Positions 25,449 through 34,895 of a DNA stretch of 64,000 nt are shown here, in pieces. The notes beneath the pieces were generated by a model. That model saw nothing but the letters and a program-made list of their open reading frames with translations, searched no databases and had not been told where the DNA came from. The position numbers were made by a program, and so were the translations under genes. This DNA comes from Acetobacter orientalis (GTDB lineage: Bacteria > Pseudomonadota > Alphaproteobacteria > Acetobacterales > Acetobacteraceae), in NCBI RefSeq assembly GCF_000963965.1, contig NZ_BAMX01000003.1, forward strand, positions 1-64,000. The letters are read 5' to 3'. Each line of letters begins with the position of its first letter. Position 1 is the stretch's first letter.

Positions 25449-27713
25449 TTACCCCCGGCTTTTTGTGCGCCCACGTTTAGGCTTTGGCTCATACCCGCCA
25501 CCGCCCGGCCCTAATGGGCGGGGCACTTGGTCTTTCTTTTTACGCCGGGGGTTTGCCCCACCACTGGCTGGTTTGCCAGCAGTAGACACAGGGGCTGGTG
25601 GTGGCTCAAGCCCAAGCTGTATGGCCTCTAGGCGTTTTACCTCGTCACGCAAACGAGCGGCAGTTTCAAACTCCAGATCTGCTGCGGCTTGACGCATGCG
25701 TTTTTCAAGCCCTGCAATGGCTGCATCTAAATCTTGCCCAACAAACTCCGCAACGCCCAAATCTTCATCAGGCGTGATGGTAACATAATCTTGCTCAAAC
25801 ACAGACGATACAATGTCCCCTATGTTTTTACGCACACTTTTAGGTGTAATACCGTGCGCTTCGTTCCATGCCATTTGTTTTTCCCGCCGGCGGGCAGTTT
25901 CTTCAATGGCATAGCGCAAAGAGTCTGTCATTTTATCAGCATAAAGCAGCACGCGCCCTTCAACGTTACGCGCAGCACGGCCAATAGTCTGGATAAGAGA
26001 GGTACGAGAGCGCAAAAAGCCTTCTTTATCTGCGTCTAGAATAGCCACAAGAGAGCATTCGGGTATATCTAACCCTTCACGCAGTAGGTTAATGCCAATA
26101 AGCACATCAAACGCACCCACCCGCAAATCGCGAATAATTTCGATACGCTCCAATGTATCAACATCAGAGTGCAGGTAGCGCACTTTAATACCCGCTTCGT
26201 GCAAATAGTCGGTCAGGTCTTCGGCCATGCGTTTGGTAAGGGTTGTCACCAAAACGCGGCCACCTTTGGCAATAGTTGTGCGGCATTCTGCCAAAAGGTC
26301 ATCAACCTGATGCTCAACAGGCCGCACATCTGTTACCGGGTCTATCAAACCTGTTGGTCTAATAACCTGTTCTGCAAAAACACCGCCGGTACGCTCCATC
26401 TCCCACGGGCCGGGGGTGGCACTTACAAACACTGTCTGGGGCCTAAACGTGTCCCACTCAGCAAAGTTAAGGGGGCGGTTGTCTAGGCAGGACGGTAGCC
26501 TAAACCCAAACTCTGCCAAAGTTGACTTACGCGCATTATCTCCACGCTCCATGCCGCCAATTTGGGGCACGGTCACGTGGCTTTCATCAACAATCAGTAA
26601 GGCATCTTCTGGTAAATATTCAAACAAAGTTGGCGGCGGGTCGCCAGGATTACGGCCAGATAAGTAACGGGAATAATTTTCAATACCTTTACACACACCT
26701 GTTGTTTCCAACATTTCAAGGTCAAAAGTGGTGCGTTGGTCTAGCCGTTCTGCCTCCAGCAGTTTGCCTTCTTTGGTAAATTTATCGAGCTGTTCACGCA
26801 GTTCTTTTTTAATACCAATATTGGCTTGGTTCAGCGTTGGCCTAGGTGTTACGTAATGGCTGTTTGCGTAAATGGTGACCTCTTGCAGGTCTGCTGTTTT
26901 TTCCCCTGTTAGGGGGTCAAATTCAATAATACCGTCAATTTCGTCGCCAAACAAAGAAATGCGCCACGCGCGGTCTTCATTCTGCACGGGAAAAATGTCT
27001 ATTGTCTCACCGCGCACCCTAAACGTGCCGCGCGTAAAGGCGGCATCGTTACGGCGGTATTGTAGCTCAACCAAGCCACGCACCAGCCTGTCGCGGTCTA
27101 GCTCGCCCCCCAGTTCAACCTTAACCACCATGCGCGAATAGGTTTCAACCGAACCAATACCGTAAATGCACGAGACAGAGGCAACAATAATCACGTCATT
27201 ACGCTCAAGCAGGGCTTGGGTCGCGGCATGGCGCATACGGTCAATTTGTTCGTTTATCTGGCTATCTTTTTCAATATAGGTATCAGAACGCGGCACATAG
27301 GCTTCGGGTTGGTAATAGTCGTAATAGCTTACAAAATATTCCACAGCATTATTGGGGAAAAACTGTTTCATTTCGCCATAAAGCTGGGCAGCCAAAGTTT
27401 TATTCGGGGCTAAAATAAGGGTGGGCTTTTGTGTGGCCTCAATTACTTTGGCCATGGTAAATGTTTTACCAGACCCCGTAACACCCAGCAGCACTTGGTC
27501 GCGCTCACCAGCTTCTACCCCGGCTACAAGCTCTTTTATGGCTTGGGGCTGGTCGCCCGCAGGGTCGTATTCAGACACAACCTGCATGTGCTTAAGCTTG
27601 GGCCGTACAGCCTGTTTTTCTGGCTTAAACAACACAGGCGGCAGGGCTGCTGCTTTCTCACTCAGAGAGGAACGCTTGGGAGACGCAGGACGGGAAGCTG
27701 ATCGTGTGGCCAT
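25449..27713 (-). CDS. uvrB: UvrABC system protein B
   Basis: 754 aa from the ATG at 27713. The conserved core starts near residue 42 ([18 protein letters not shown]), so the first 40 basic residues are an extension; a start at 27587 is an alternative. Motifs: Walker [10 protein letters not shown], the beta-hairpin [16 protein letters not shown]-like [19 protein letters not shown], and the UvrC-binding UVR domain near the C-terminus ([32 protein letters not shown]). The Lys/Arg/Gly-rich tail is probably disordered. It verifies damage and loads UvrC in nucleotide excision repair. No SOS box is visible upstream. Confidence 0.96.
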   Translation of the reverse strand: MATRSASRPASPKRSSLSEKAAALPPVLFKPEKQAVRPKLKHMQVVSEYDPAGDQPQAIKELVAGVEAGERDQVLLGVTGSGKTFTMAKVIEATQKPTLILAPNKTLAAQLYGEMKQFFPNNAVEYFVSYYDYYQPEAYVPRSDTYIEKDSQINEQIDRMRHAATQALLERNDVIIVASVSCIYGIGSVETYSRMVVKVELGGELDRDRLVRGLVELQYRRNDAAFTRGTFRVRGETIDIFPVQNEDRAWRISLFGDEIDGIIEFDPLTGEKTADLQEVTIYANSHYVTPRPTLNQANIGIKKELREQLDKFTKEGKLLEAERLDQRTTFDLEMLETTGVCKGIENYSRYLSGRNPGDPPPTLFEYLPEDALLIVDESHVTVPQIGGMERGDNARKSTLAEFGFRLPSCLDNRPLNFAEWDTFRPQTVFVSATPGPWEMERTGGVFAEQVIRPTGLIDPVTDVRPVEHQVDDLLAECRTTIAKGGRVLVTTLTKRMAEDLTDYLHEAGIKVRYLHSDVDTLERIEIIRDLRVGAFDVLIGINLLREGLDIPECSLVAILDADKEGFLRSRTSLIQTIGRAARNVEGRVLLYADKMTDSLRYAIEETARRREKQMAWNEAHGITPKSVRKNIGDIVSSVFEQDYVTITPDEDLGVAEFVGQDLDAAIAGLEKRMRQAAADLEFETAARLRDEVKRLEAIQLGLEPPPAPVSTAGKPASGGANPRRKKKDQVPRPLGPGGGGYEPKPKRGRTKSRG

Positions 27714-27818
27714 ACTGCCAAGATGGGGCAGCGCCAGCCCGCCCGCAAGCCCTCTACCCGCAGTAAACACCCCTCCCGCACCGGAAAAATAACACCCCTG
27801 CCAGCACAAGCCCCCCTT

Positions 27819-28268
27819 TTACTGCATATGAAACAAAACCCGAGAGAGCGGCGTATGCGACAGCACAATAGCCAGCAGGCCCAGCCCAATAGCAATGCGC
27901 CCGCCTACATACGCACAACCTTGCGCTAACTCCTGCCGAGTAGCCAACTCCATAAACCGGTCTGTGCCGGTATAGGTCACAGCATTACGCTGTGTACGGT
28001 GGCGTTGTAGTTCTTGAGCGGAAAGGCCAGCTTTAGCAAAAAGCGTTGCGCAATATTGGTCTAGGTCTTCTTTGCGGTAATGACGGCCTTTTTTATCGGG
28101 CTGCACAGAGGGCGGGCCAAGACCAACAAAGTCTAACAAGCGCAATCTTTTTTCAGAAATACCTAAATATGGTGCCGCCTGTTGCCGGGTCAGAACATGC
28201 GCACGCGGAAACCGGAACACCACCCCCGGTTTCTCTCCCTGCTCTGCACGGGGCGGAAACTGTTTCAT
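27819..28268 (-). CDS. Helix-turn-helix protein with C-terminal membrane segment
   Basis: 149 aa. Residues 25-75 form a MerR/excisionase-like helix-turn-helix: HVLTRQQAAPYLGISEKRLRLLDFVGLGPPSVQ, followed by GRHYRKEDLDQYCATL. The C-terminus has one hydrophobic segment, GRIAIGLGLLAIVLSH (about residues 123-139), suggesting a membrane-anchored DNA-binding protein. The gene is on the uvrB strand, 105 bases upstream of its start, so the two may be cotranscribed. Target genes are unknown. Confidence 0.7.
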   Translation of the reverse strand: MKQFPPRAEQGEKPGVVFRFPRAHVLTRQQAAPYLGISEKRLRLLDFVGLGPPSVQPDKKGRHYRKEDLDQYCATLFAKAGLSAQELQRHRTQRNAVTYTGTDRFMELATRQELAQGCAYVGGRIAIGLGLLAIVLSHTPLSRVLFHMQ

Positions 28269-28320
28269 GCCCTCAAGAGTGCTGAAAAAGCAAAGAGCAA
28301 GTCAATGTAAAAGCCAGAAC

Positions 28321-28349
28321 GCCAGCCCTGCGGTAGCCTCACGGCTGGC
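28321..28349. terminator. Possible terminator hairpin
   Basis: GCCAGCC (28321-28327) pairs perfectly with GGCTGGC (28343-28349) around a 15-base loop. It lies downstream of the aldo/keto reductase on the minus strand. T-rich sequence follows only loosely, so the call is weak. Confidence 0.4.
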
Positions 28350-28408
28350 TTATTCGCACATGCTACAGGCTTACAAAACAGCCCGCAGCATACTGTGCGT
28401 GCTTCTTT

Positions 28409-29392
28409 TTAAGAACGCGCAGGGGGTGCCATAAATTCTGGCCCCACTGGGCTGGTAATGTCTTGGGCAAGAATAGCGTCAATGGCTTTTAGGTCAGCCT
28501 CGTCCAGCTTCCAGCCAAAGGCGTCATCAATACCGCTAATTTGCTCTGGTTTTCTGGCTCCCCACAAAGCAATGGTCGGCCCTTTGTCCAGCACCCAGCG
28601 TATAGCTAAGGCCAACATGCTTTTATTATGCTTGTTAGCAATAGCCTTTAGGTCTTCTACCGCTTTAAGGTACTGCCCAAACCGAGGCTGCTGAAATTTA
28701 GGGTCTGTACGGCGTAGGTCATCGCCCTCAAATTGCCGCTCAGCGGTCATACGGCCAGACAACAGGCCACGACACAATGGGCCATACGCCAAGACGGCCA
28801 AGTTGTTTTTAACCGCATAGGGCAGAACATCTTTTTCAATATCGCGCTCAAACAGGTTATACGGCGGCTGTATGGTGGCAAGCGGGGCAAATTGCGCAAA
28901 CTCGTTCATTTGCTCAGGCGAGAAATTACTCACGCCCAATGCACGCACTTTACCAGCTTTAACCAATTTTTCTAACGCACGGGCGGTTTCTTCAATGGGT
29001 GTTTTGGGGTCAGGCCAGTGCACTTGGTAAAGGTCTATATGGTCTGTGCGGAGGCGGCGGAGCGAGTCTTCTACCTCCTGCGCAATACGTGCTGGCCGAC
29101 TATCTCGGAACACTTTGCCGTCTTGCCAGTTTAGGCCCACTTTTGTGGCCAGAATAACGCGGTCTCTCTTACCTTCCAGCACGCGGCCAATCACGTCTTC
29201 TGAATGGCCAAAGCCGTAAACGGGGGCGGTATCAATAACGTTAATGCCCAGATCGAGTGCTTTGTCTATGGTACGGGCCGCGTTTTCATCGTCTGGCCCA
29301 CCCCACATAGACCCACCAATGGCCCAAGTACCCAAAGCAATACGAGACGCTGGCTTAGCCAACCCAGAAATGGAGAGCGTTTCGGCTGTCAT
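28409..29392 (-). CDS. Aldo/keto reductase
   Basis: 327 aa TIM-barrel oxidoreductase. The tetrad is readable: Asp and Tyr in DTAPVYGFGHSEDVIGRVL, Lys in ILATKVGLNW, and His in DLYQVHWPDPKTPIEET. NADPH-binding parts are LAYGPLCRGLLSG and IALWGARKPEQI. In acetic acid bacteria such enzymes reduce sugars and ketones in the cytosol; the substrate here is not predictable. It is divergent from the Nudix gene with about 195 bases between, room for two promoters. Confidence 0.9.
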   Translation of the reverse strand: MTAETLSISGLAKPASRIALGTWAIGGSMWGGPDDENAARTIDKALDLGINVIDTAPVYGFGHSEDVIGRVLEGKRDRVILATKVGLNWQDGKVFRDSRPARIAQEVEDSLRRLRTDHIDLYQVHWPDPKTPIEETARALEKLVKAGKVRALGVSNFSPEQMNEFAQFAPLATIQPPYNLFERDIEKDVLPYAVKNNLAVLAYGPLCRGLLSGRMTAERQFEGDDLRRTDPKFQQPRFGQYLKAVEDLKAIANKHNKSMLALAIRWVLDKGPTIALWGARKPEQISGIDDAFGWKLDEADLKAIDAILAQDITSPVGPEFMAPPARS

Positions 29393-29587
29393 GGTACAGC
29401 ACTCCTTACATTCGTCTTACTTACTACGGCGTTGCCTACACTGCCGCGTGGCTAGACACCTTAGGCAACACTCTTGCTGTCTTTAAACCATACTCCCCCC
29501 ACGGGTTGCAAAGGCTTGGGCAGGAGGCAGCCATTCCTGCACTCCCCCCCCTTGACGCAGCAAAGGCGGCTTTTGCATTCTGCCTAC

Positions 29588-30049
29588 ATGGCAGATCTTC
29601 CCTTTTTTCCGCGCGTGGGCGTTTTGGCTGTTGTGCAGCACAATGGTAAATTTTTGCTTGTTAAGCGCGCCAAAGCACCAGATGCAGGGTTATGGGGCTT
29701 TCCCGGTGGGCGGGTTGAACCCGGTGAGACCTTACACACCGCCGCCACGCGTGAACTGCAAGAAGAAACCGGGCTAGAGGCAACTGCCACCCATGTGATC
29801 GATACGTTCGACAGCCTGCACTATGACGTGCAAGGCAACCTTATCTTTCACTACGTTATTGTTGCCCTAAATTGCACCCTCGCTACACAAGCGCATTGCA
29901 CCCCCATAGCTAATGATGATGCCTTGGAAGCCCGTTGGTTTTCTTATGACGAGATCTGCGCTTTAGGGGCACACGCCTGCACGCGCTTGCAAGAACTCGC
30001 CCAAATGGCCCGGCATAGCTCTGTGCCAGACCTAAAAACACATAGTTAG
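29588..30049 (+). CDS. Nudix hydrolase
   Basis: 153 aa from the ATG at 29588; the longer frame starts at an unsupported TTG. The Nudix box fits GX5EX7REUXEEXGU exactly: GGRVEPGETLHTAATRELQEETGL in sense, split here as GRVEPGE and RELQEETGL, about residues 36-59. The N-terminal strand FPRVGVLAVVQHNGKFLLVKRA resembles ADP-ribose or house-cleaning Nudix enzymes. No other domain. It converges with dsbB, and the stop codons overlap by four bases. Confidence 0.87.
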   Translation: MADLPFFPRVGVLAVVQHNGKFLLVKRAKAPDAGLWGFPGGRVEPGETLHTAATRELQEETGLEATATHVIDTFDSLHYDVQGNLIFHYVIVALNCTLATQAHCTPIANDDALEARWFSYDEICALGAHACTRLQELAQMARHSSVPDLKTHS

Positions 30050-30561
30050 TGAAAAATACGCCGCACAGCCTGTTTGGCGCGTTGTTTCATAACAACAAAA
30101 ATACCCAACACCACTGCGGCATACAGGCCGCCTAACACGCTCATAGAGAGCGGTACAGCAGGCACAAGATAAGTTGGGTAATCGCACGGTTTACCCGGCA
30201 ATAGCGGCATAGACGCCAAACGCTCAGCCATTGTGGTGCCATGAATATGCGGGGCATGACAGCCGGGTAAGGGGCTTGGCCACCATCCCCACTCTACCCC
30301 GGCATGGCAAAAGGCCAGCCCAACAGAGGCCACAAGCAGCGGCACGCTCAGCCAGAGCACTGGCCCACCTGCAACACCGGGCAGCAGAATATCAATGAGA
30401 CCTACCAGCAACAAAATACGCCACGGCCACCGCTCAACCAAGCATAGCTCGCACGGCATAATATGCAGAATATTTTCTACCCACCATGCCACACCAAGTG
30501 CCAGCACGCTGGCCAGCACCAGAAAAAAGCCTATTTTACGATGGGCCAGAGCCGCTTTCAC
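30046..30561 (-). CDS. dsbB: Disulfide bond formation protein DsbB
   Basis: 171 aa from the GTG at 30561, which overlaps the otsA stop as GTGA; a longer frame into otsA is rejected. Four membrane segments are predicted. The first periplasmic Cys pair is in MPCELCLVERWPW (CxxC, quinone-side) and the second pair is C in LPGCHAPH and KPCDYPTYL. DsbB reoxidises DsbA and passes electrons to quinone at the inner membrane. No dsbA is in the window. It is the last gene of the otsB-otsA-dsbB run. Confidence 0.88.
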   Translation of the reverse strand: MKAALAHRKIGFFLVLASVLALGVAWWVENILHIMPCELCLVERWPWRILLLVGLIDILLPGVAGGPVLWLSVPLLVASVGLAFCHAGVEWGWWPSPLPGCHAPHIHGTTMAERLASMPLLPGKPCDYPTYLVPAVPLSMSVLGGLYAAVVLGIFVVMKQRAKQAVRRIFH

Positions 30562-31904
30562 GCGTGTGTCTCTCCTGCAAGAGCCGTCATAAAGTCCCGC
30601 GCCCATGTCTGTGCAGTTACACGCCAAACATCGGGTTTGAGTCGCCCCCAACGGGCTTGCCGCTCAGATTGCGTCATAGTCAGGGCTTTATGCAAGGCAT
30701 CTGCTATTTCATCGGCATCATGCGGGTTTACCAGCAAGGCATCTTCCATTTCTGGGGCAGCCCCAGCAAAATGGGAGAGAATAAGCACGCCGGGGTCTTC
30801 TTCATCTTGGGCGGCAACATATTCCTTGGCCACAAGGTTCATGCCGTCACGCAATGGGGTTACAAGGGCTGCATCGGCCAAGCGGTAAAACCCTGCCAGC
30901 AAATGCCGTGGCACGGGCTGGGTAATGTAGCGAATGGGTGTCCAGTCAAAATCTCCATACATGCCGTTAATGCGGCCTGCTGTTTCATCTAACTGGCGTT
31001 TGAGCAAACGGTATTCCTCAACATTCCCACGAGAGACAGGGGTAATTTGAAGATACATGACCTTACCCCGGTGCTCGGGGAAACGTTTGAGAAATGCCTC
31101 GTACCCATGAAAACGCTCTGGTAACCCTTTAGAATAATCCAGCCGGTCTACCCCAATAATTAACGGGCGGCCGCGCAGGCTTATTTGCAGGCGCTGCACA
31201 TCAAAGTCATGCTCGCCTGCTTCGGCTTGCTGCACAAAGCTATCAGGGTCTATCCCAATCGGGAAAACCTGCGCTTTTTGGGCAATATTACACTGCACAA
31301 AGCCATCGTTCATGTTCCGGGCGTCGTCTTCGGTCTGTACACCCATAACTGTGTAGGCCTGCATGCTGCGCATTAAATGCTCTGCATCAGGCAAAGACTT
31401 CATCAGGCTCCATGGCGGGAACGGAATATGCAAAAAGAAGCCAATAGGGTTTGTAACCCCAAGGTCGCGCAAGGCCTGCCCTAGCGGGAACAGGTGGTAA
31501 TCCTGCACCCAGATTATATCATCAGGGCGGAGTTGTTTTTTAAGCTCACGCGCAAAAAGCTGGTTGACCTCCCAGTAAACCTCTTGGTCTTTTCTGGAAT
31601 AGCTCATTAACCCTGCACGGTAATGGCAAAGCGGCCATAAAATACCGTTAGAATATTTCTGGTAAAACCCATCAAATTCAGAATGGGTGAGGTCAATGGT
31701 GCTGTAGGCAACATTACGCACCTGCTCTGCACCGGCTTTGCGGTTGTCTTTATCGGCATCATCTATTTGCCGCCCCGACCAGCCAAACCATAAGCACTCG
31801 CCCTGTTTTAGAGCGTCACGCAACGCAACAGCCAGCCCTCCGGCGGGTTGCTGCCGGTCAGAAGATGACGGAACACGGTTAGAGACAATAATAAGCCGGG
31901 CCAT
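30558..31904 (-). CDS. otsA: Trehalose-6-phosphate synthase
   Basis: 448 aa GT20 enzyme. It starts MARLIIVSNRVPSSSDRQQPAGGLAVAL, has the acceptor-site W in IIWVQDYHLFPLG, FFLHIPFPPWSL, then GVDRLDYSKGLPERFHGYE for UDP-glucose, and RDGMNLVAKEYVAAQDEEDPGVLILSHFAG near the C-terminus. It joins UDP-glucose and glucose 6-phosphate to trehalose 6-phosphate, for osmoprotection in the cytosol. Three bases separate it from otsB upstream, and dsbB overlaps its stop codon, so the three are very likely one transcript. Confidence 0.95.
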   Translation of the reverse strand: MARLIIVSNRVPSSSDRQQPAGGLAVALRDALKQGECLWFGWSGRQIDDADKDNRKAGAEQVRNVAYSTIDLTHSEFDGFYQKYSNGILWPLCHYRAGLMSYSRKDQEVYWEVNQLFARELKKQLRPDDIIWVQDYHLFPLGQALRDLGVTNPIGFFLHIPFPPWSLMKSLPDAEHLMRSMQAYTVMGVQTEDDARNMNDGFVQCNIAQKAQVFPIGIDPDSFVQQAEAGEHDFDVQRLQISLRGRPLIIGVDRLDYSKGLPERFHGYEAFLKRFPEHRGKVMYLQITPVSRGNVEEYRLLKRQLDETAGRINGMYGDFDWTPIRYITQPVPRHLLAGFYRLADAALVTPLRDGMNLVAKEYVAAQDEEDPGVLILSHFAGAAPEMEDALLVNPHDADEIADALHKALTMTQSERQARWGRLKPDVWRVTAQTWARDFMTALAGETHA

Positions 31905-31907
31905 AGT

Positions 31908-32690
31908 TTAACGCTCCTGCCCTACCAGCATAGACAACCAAGACCGAAAGACCGCAGGGGTCGGAAAATCTGTTGGAATACGCAAGCCCACACCTTTAAG
32001 CCTTTTGGCTGCGGCTATGCCGTCTTCATCGGTTACGTCATCCCCCACAAAAACGGGTTTGCGGCCTTCAAACGGGGCGGCTTGCATAAGCAAAGAGACG
32101 GCGTAGCCTTTATCCACCCCTGTTGGGCGTATTTCCCACGCCATTTTAGCCGCTTGCAGGTGAAAGGCGCCGTCTGCTTCGTGCATCCAACCCTCTGCCG
32201 CTTTTTTCAGGGCCGCACCGGCTTCTGGCGCGGCACGGTAGTGCAGCACAAAGCCTGCCTGTTTGTGCTCCAAACGGGTGCCGGGGTACATTTCAACCAA
32301 AGCACGGGCTTCTATCAGCCACTGCTGGGGCAAGGTTGGCAGAGCGGCCCGCTCTATGGGGCCACCGGGGCGGTGCCGTATGGCAATGCCGTGCTCACCC
32401 GCTACAGCAAAGGGTATGTCGCCTAAAAAATGGTCTATTTGGTCAATCGGGCGGCCAGAAATAACGGCCAGCGCGTCTCCGCACTTATCGCGCAGTTGGC
32501 GCAACGTGTCTGCCAAGCCATCTGGCACCACCACTGCTTCTGGGGTAGGCGCAATATCGACCAACGTTCCGTCAAAATCGAATAAAAAAGCCGCTTCGTC
32601 CAGAGCCGGAACCTGAAAGCGGAACTCATTATTAGAAATAGTACGGACCACGTGCACCTCGCCTTGTTTTATGCGGCCAAAAGCGCGCAT
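31908..32690 (-). CDS. otsB: Trehalose-6-phosphate phosphatase
   Basis: 260 aa HAD enzyme. Motif I is FLFDFDGTLVDIAPTP (about residues 35-50), motif II VISGRPIDQIDHFL, and motif IV VFVGDDVTDEDGIAAA. Between them lies the cap typical of OtsB with GEHGIAIRHRPGG. The ATG at 32690 has no clear ribosome site; the GTG at 32651 follows GGCGAGG and could be the true start. It dephosphorylates trehalose 6-phosphate made by OtsA, encoded next. Confidence 0.93.
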   Translation of the reverse strand: MRAFGRIKQGEVHVVRTISNNEFRFQVPALDEAAFLFDFDGTLVDIAPTPEAVVVPDGLADTLRQLRDKCGDALAVISGRPIDQIDHFLGDIPFAVAGEHGIAIRHRPGGPIERAALPTLPQQWLIEARALVEMYPGTRLEHKQAGFVLHYRAAPEAGAALKKAAEGWMHEADGAFHLQAAKMAWEIRPTGVDKGYAVSLLMQAAPFEGRKPVFVGDDVTDEDGIAAAKRLKGVGLRIPTDFPTPAVFRSWLSMLVGQER

Positions 32691-32821
32691 ACGCTGCGCA
32701 CCATGCCTGCGACTAAACGATGCCGGAGCCAGTGGTTAAGGACAACCTGTCATACAGAAGACAGGCCATGCGTTAAGCCAGCGTAGTTAACCCTTGCGTT
32801 GGGCTGCTGGCTGTAGTGTCC

Positions 32822-33427
32822 TTAATATTCACCACCATATTCAGGTGCAGCGGGGCTTGCCCCCTGTGCGGGAGCGGCCCCACCTGCTGGCACTGCTTGC
32901 CCACCCTCGCCTGTGCTCTCTCCTTGCGCAGGAGCATCAGGGCCGGATGGCTGTGCTAAAACCGGAACTGCTGGCGTAGGCAGTGGCGGTGCCGCAGGGG
33001 CTACGTCATTGCCTTCACACCGCACCATGCGCACATCGTACACAGCGCTTTCAAACACACCCAAAGCAGGCTCGGCTGCTAGCATCCAGCCTTTAAACGT
33101 TGCCCCATCTGGGTGGGTATCGTGCAGTTCCAGCCACCCTGCGGCATCCGGAGATAATGTTTTGGGCCGCTGCAAGCACCGGCCCGGTGTAATATCCAAA
33201 CTCTTGTAATGCGCAGTCGTTCCAACTGGCACACTTAAAAGCTCAACATGGGCGTCTAGCCTGTCTAACACCCGCACCACAGCGGTTGCCTTACCTTGCC
33301 ATGTGTTAGCGGGGTAAATAGCCGGGGGGGCCAAAGCTTCACCCGTTGCATGGGCCATAGACACAGACAGCCCCACACAGGCCACACTCAGGCAACCCAC
33401 AACACGCTTACGTACGCCAAAGCTCAT
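32822..33427 (-). CDS. DUF2155 family secreted protein
   Basis: 201 aa. A signal peptide ends near AHA (residue 27). The DUF2155 body follows: WQGKATAVVRVLDRLDAHVELLSVPVGTTAHY, LDITPGRCLQRP, and FKGWMLAAEPALGVFESAVYDVRMVRCEG with two Cys that could pair. The last 60 residues are a low-complexity Ala/Pro/Gly tail, probably disordered. In alphaproteobacteria DUF2155 genes commonly sit next to the NDUFA12 gene, as in this cluster. Function unknown, likely periplasmic. Its ATG overlaps the stop of the small gene upstream (ATGA). Confidence 0.85.
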   Translation of the reverse strand: MSFGVRKRVVGCLSVACVGLSVSMAHATGEALAPPAIYPANTWQGKATAVVRVLDRLDAHVELLSVPVGTTAHYKSLDITPGRCLQRPKTLSPDAAGWLELHDTHPDGATFKGWMLAAEPALGVFESAVYDVRMVRCEGNDVAPAAPPLPTPAVPVLAQPSGPDAPAQGESTGEGGQAVPAGGAAPAQGASPAAPEYGGEY

Positions 33428-33642
33428 GCTGCATGCCCCACTTTGGGAGAGACAAGGCCTGCAATAAGATCTGTCAATTTCTGGCGCATATCGTGCTCGC
33501 TTACCCCCATTAAAACCGCGTCTTCAAAGGCGTCTTGCACAATGCTGTGCAATTCTTCCCAATTTTCTTCCAGAACACGCAGTTTTTCCGTGCAGGTTAC
33601 TGGCTGAGCATCATCTTGCAACCAGAGCATTTGCTTTCCCAT
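33424..33642 (-). CDS. Small conserved-looking protein between mlaD and DUF2155
   Basis: 72 aa, acidic, predicted mostly helical: LRVLEENWEELHSIVQDAFEDAVLMGVSEHDMRQKLTDLI. No signal or membrane segment, so cytosolic. It overlaps the DUF2155 start by ATGA, evidence that it is translated, and follows mlaD by 38 bases. I do not recognise the family. A regulatory or assembly role for the complex I or Mla products is only a guess from position. Confidence 0.72.
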   Translation of the reverse strand: MGKQMLWLQDDAQPVTCTEKLRVLEENWEELHSIVQDAFEDAVLMGVSEHDMRQKLTDLIAGLVSPKVGHAA

Positions 33643-33680
33643 AACGCGACCTTATTTCCGATACATGGCCAGAGTGTGGC

Positions 33681-34244
33681 TTAAGGCTGGTCTGTTTTGC
33701 CCGCAGCTTCTGGTGCCGCACCATTTGCCGGTGTGGCCTCTTTATCTGCCGCATCTTTATTGGCGCGGGTTAGGGTGTCGGTTACAGAGAAAATGAATTT
33801 GCTCAACAATTGCTCAAGGCTAATCGCGCCCTGCGTCTGGTTAATGGTGCTGCCCGCTTTAAGGGTGCTGTCATCACCACCGGGGGAGAGGGCAATGTAT
33901 TTACCGCCCAGCAGGCTGTCGCTGGTAATAATAGCCGCACTATCGGTAGGCAATTTAATATCAGGCCGCACGGTAAAAGTAACTTCAGCCTTATAAGTGG
34001 CGGGGTTAACCCGCTCTTGGGTTACTTGGCCAACCGTTACCCCTGCCAGCCTTACGTCTGAGCCAACGCCCAAACCATCAATATGGCCAAAGCTGGCATG
34101 CAGGGCATAGCCTGTGCTGTCTGTTTTGCGGCCTTCACCTACAATGGCTGCCACCAACATAAGGGCAAGACCCAGCAGCACCGCAACACCGGTAATAAGT
34201 TCTGCCATATTGCGCCGGGCTGGAGCCGTGGTAACTGAAGCCAT
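33681..34244 (-). CDS. mlaD: Outer membrane lipid asymmetry protein MlaD (MCE domain)
   Basis: 187 aa from the ATG at 34244; a GTG at 34256 overlaps the likely ribosome site. A single membrane helix (ELITGVAVLLGLALMLVAAIV) is followed by one MCE domain: GYALHASFGHIDGLGVGSDVRLAGVTVGQV, VTFTVRPDIKLPTDSAAIITSDSLLGGKYIALSPGG. The C-terminal Ala/Pro tail is low complexity. MlaD forms the hexameric ring of the inner-membrane MlaFEDB complex. The ATPase and permease genes mlaF and mlaE are absent here; mlaA and mlaC lie 14 kb away. Confidence 0.88.
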   Translation of the reverse strand: MASVTTAPARRNMAELITGVAVLLGLALMLVAAIVGEGRKTDSTGYALHASFGHIDGLGVGSDVRLAGVTVGQVTQERVNPATYKAEVTFTVRPDIKLPTDSAAIITSDSLLGGKYIALSPGGDDSTLKAGSTINQTQGAISLEQLLSKFIFSVTDTLTRANKDAADKEATPANGAAPEAAGKTDQP

Positions 34245-34345
34245 AGACGTGTGCACTCCCTGAATGAACGGAGAGGTTAGCAGGTAAAGCAGCTTACCAA
34301 CACCGTGCCTCTCCCCTTTTTCTGTAGCAGGGAATGCTTTTTAGA

Positions 34346-34714
34346 TCACGCCTCTGGCACCCAAGATTCGTAATCTCCTTGCGCGGCAGGTTTACGGCCC
34401 AAGTTATAGGCACTCCCTGCTGGGCGGTAAGCTTGGGCCGTACCAGTCTGGTTTGGCACGTGGGGTACCTGCCACGGCTTGCGCTCTTCTGGCGCAATAG
34501 GGGCATCCAGCATATGGTGCAACCACCCCCACCACTCTGGTGGCACGGCTGAAGGGTCTTCGCCCTTTAGGTAGATCACCCATCGTTCTGGCCGGTCTAT
34601 CCCTCCGCCCTTGCGGGCTAGGCCGGTCGATTCGTAGTAGCAGCGCCCCTGGTCATCTTTACCAACCAGGCGCCCCTTGCGGCGCGTGTAAAGCCGTGTT
34701 CCGAGATTTGCCAT
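34346..34714 (-). CDS. NDUFA12-family NADH:ubiquinone oxidoreductase accessory subunit
   Basis: 122 aa. It matches the NDUFA12 (B17.2) family: GTRLYTRRKGRLVGKDDQGRCYYE, ERWVIYLKGEDPSAVPPEWWGWLHHMLDAPI, then the Pro-rich KPWQVPHVPNQTGT and a C-terminal PAAQGDYESWVPEA. This is one of the few supernumerary complex I subunits found in bacteria, mainly alphaproteobacteria. It has no membrane segment and probably sits on the peripheral arm. It heads the minus-strand run of mlaD, the small protein and DUF2155. Confidence 0.92.
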   Translation of the reverse strand: MANLGTRLYTRRKGRLVGKDDQGRCYYESTGLARKGGGIDRPERWVIYLKGEDPSAVPPEWWGWLHHMLDAPIAPEERKPWQVPHVPNQTGTAQAYRPAGSAYNLGRKPAAQGDYESWVPEA

Positions 34715-34895
34715 GACTCGCATAATAATGCGCGGTTTATAGCCCGGTCTATGCCTTTTAAAGGGCTACCCGATCAACTGCGCTCGAGCAGGGCAAAAGT
34801 TATCCCCCATATCCTCATTATACTAACCATTGTATCGCGTTTGGGGCTGTTTGAGCGGGTTACACTGCTCTTGGTGGCAGGAGTAAGCTTGCACC

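Noticed and set aside
27714-28408. SOS box for uvrB
   Set aside because: No GTTC-N7-GTTC or reverse form was found upstream of uvrB or of the HTH gene.
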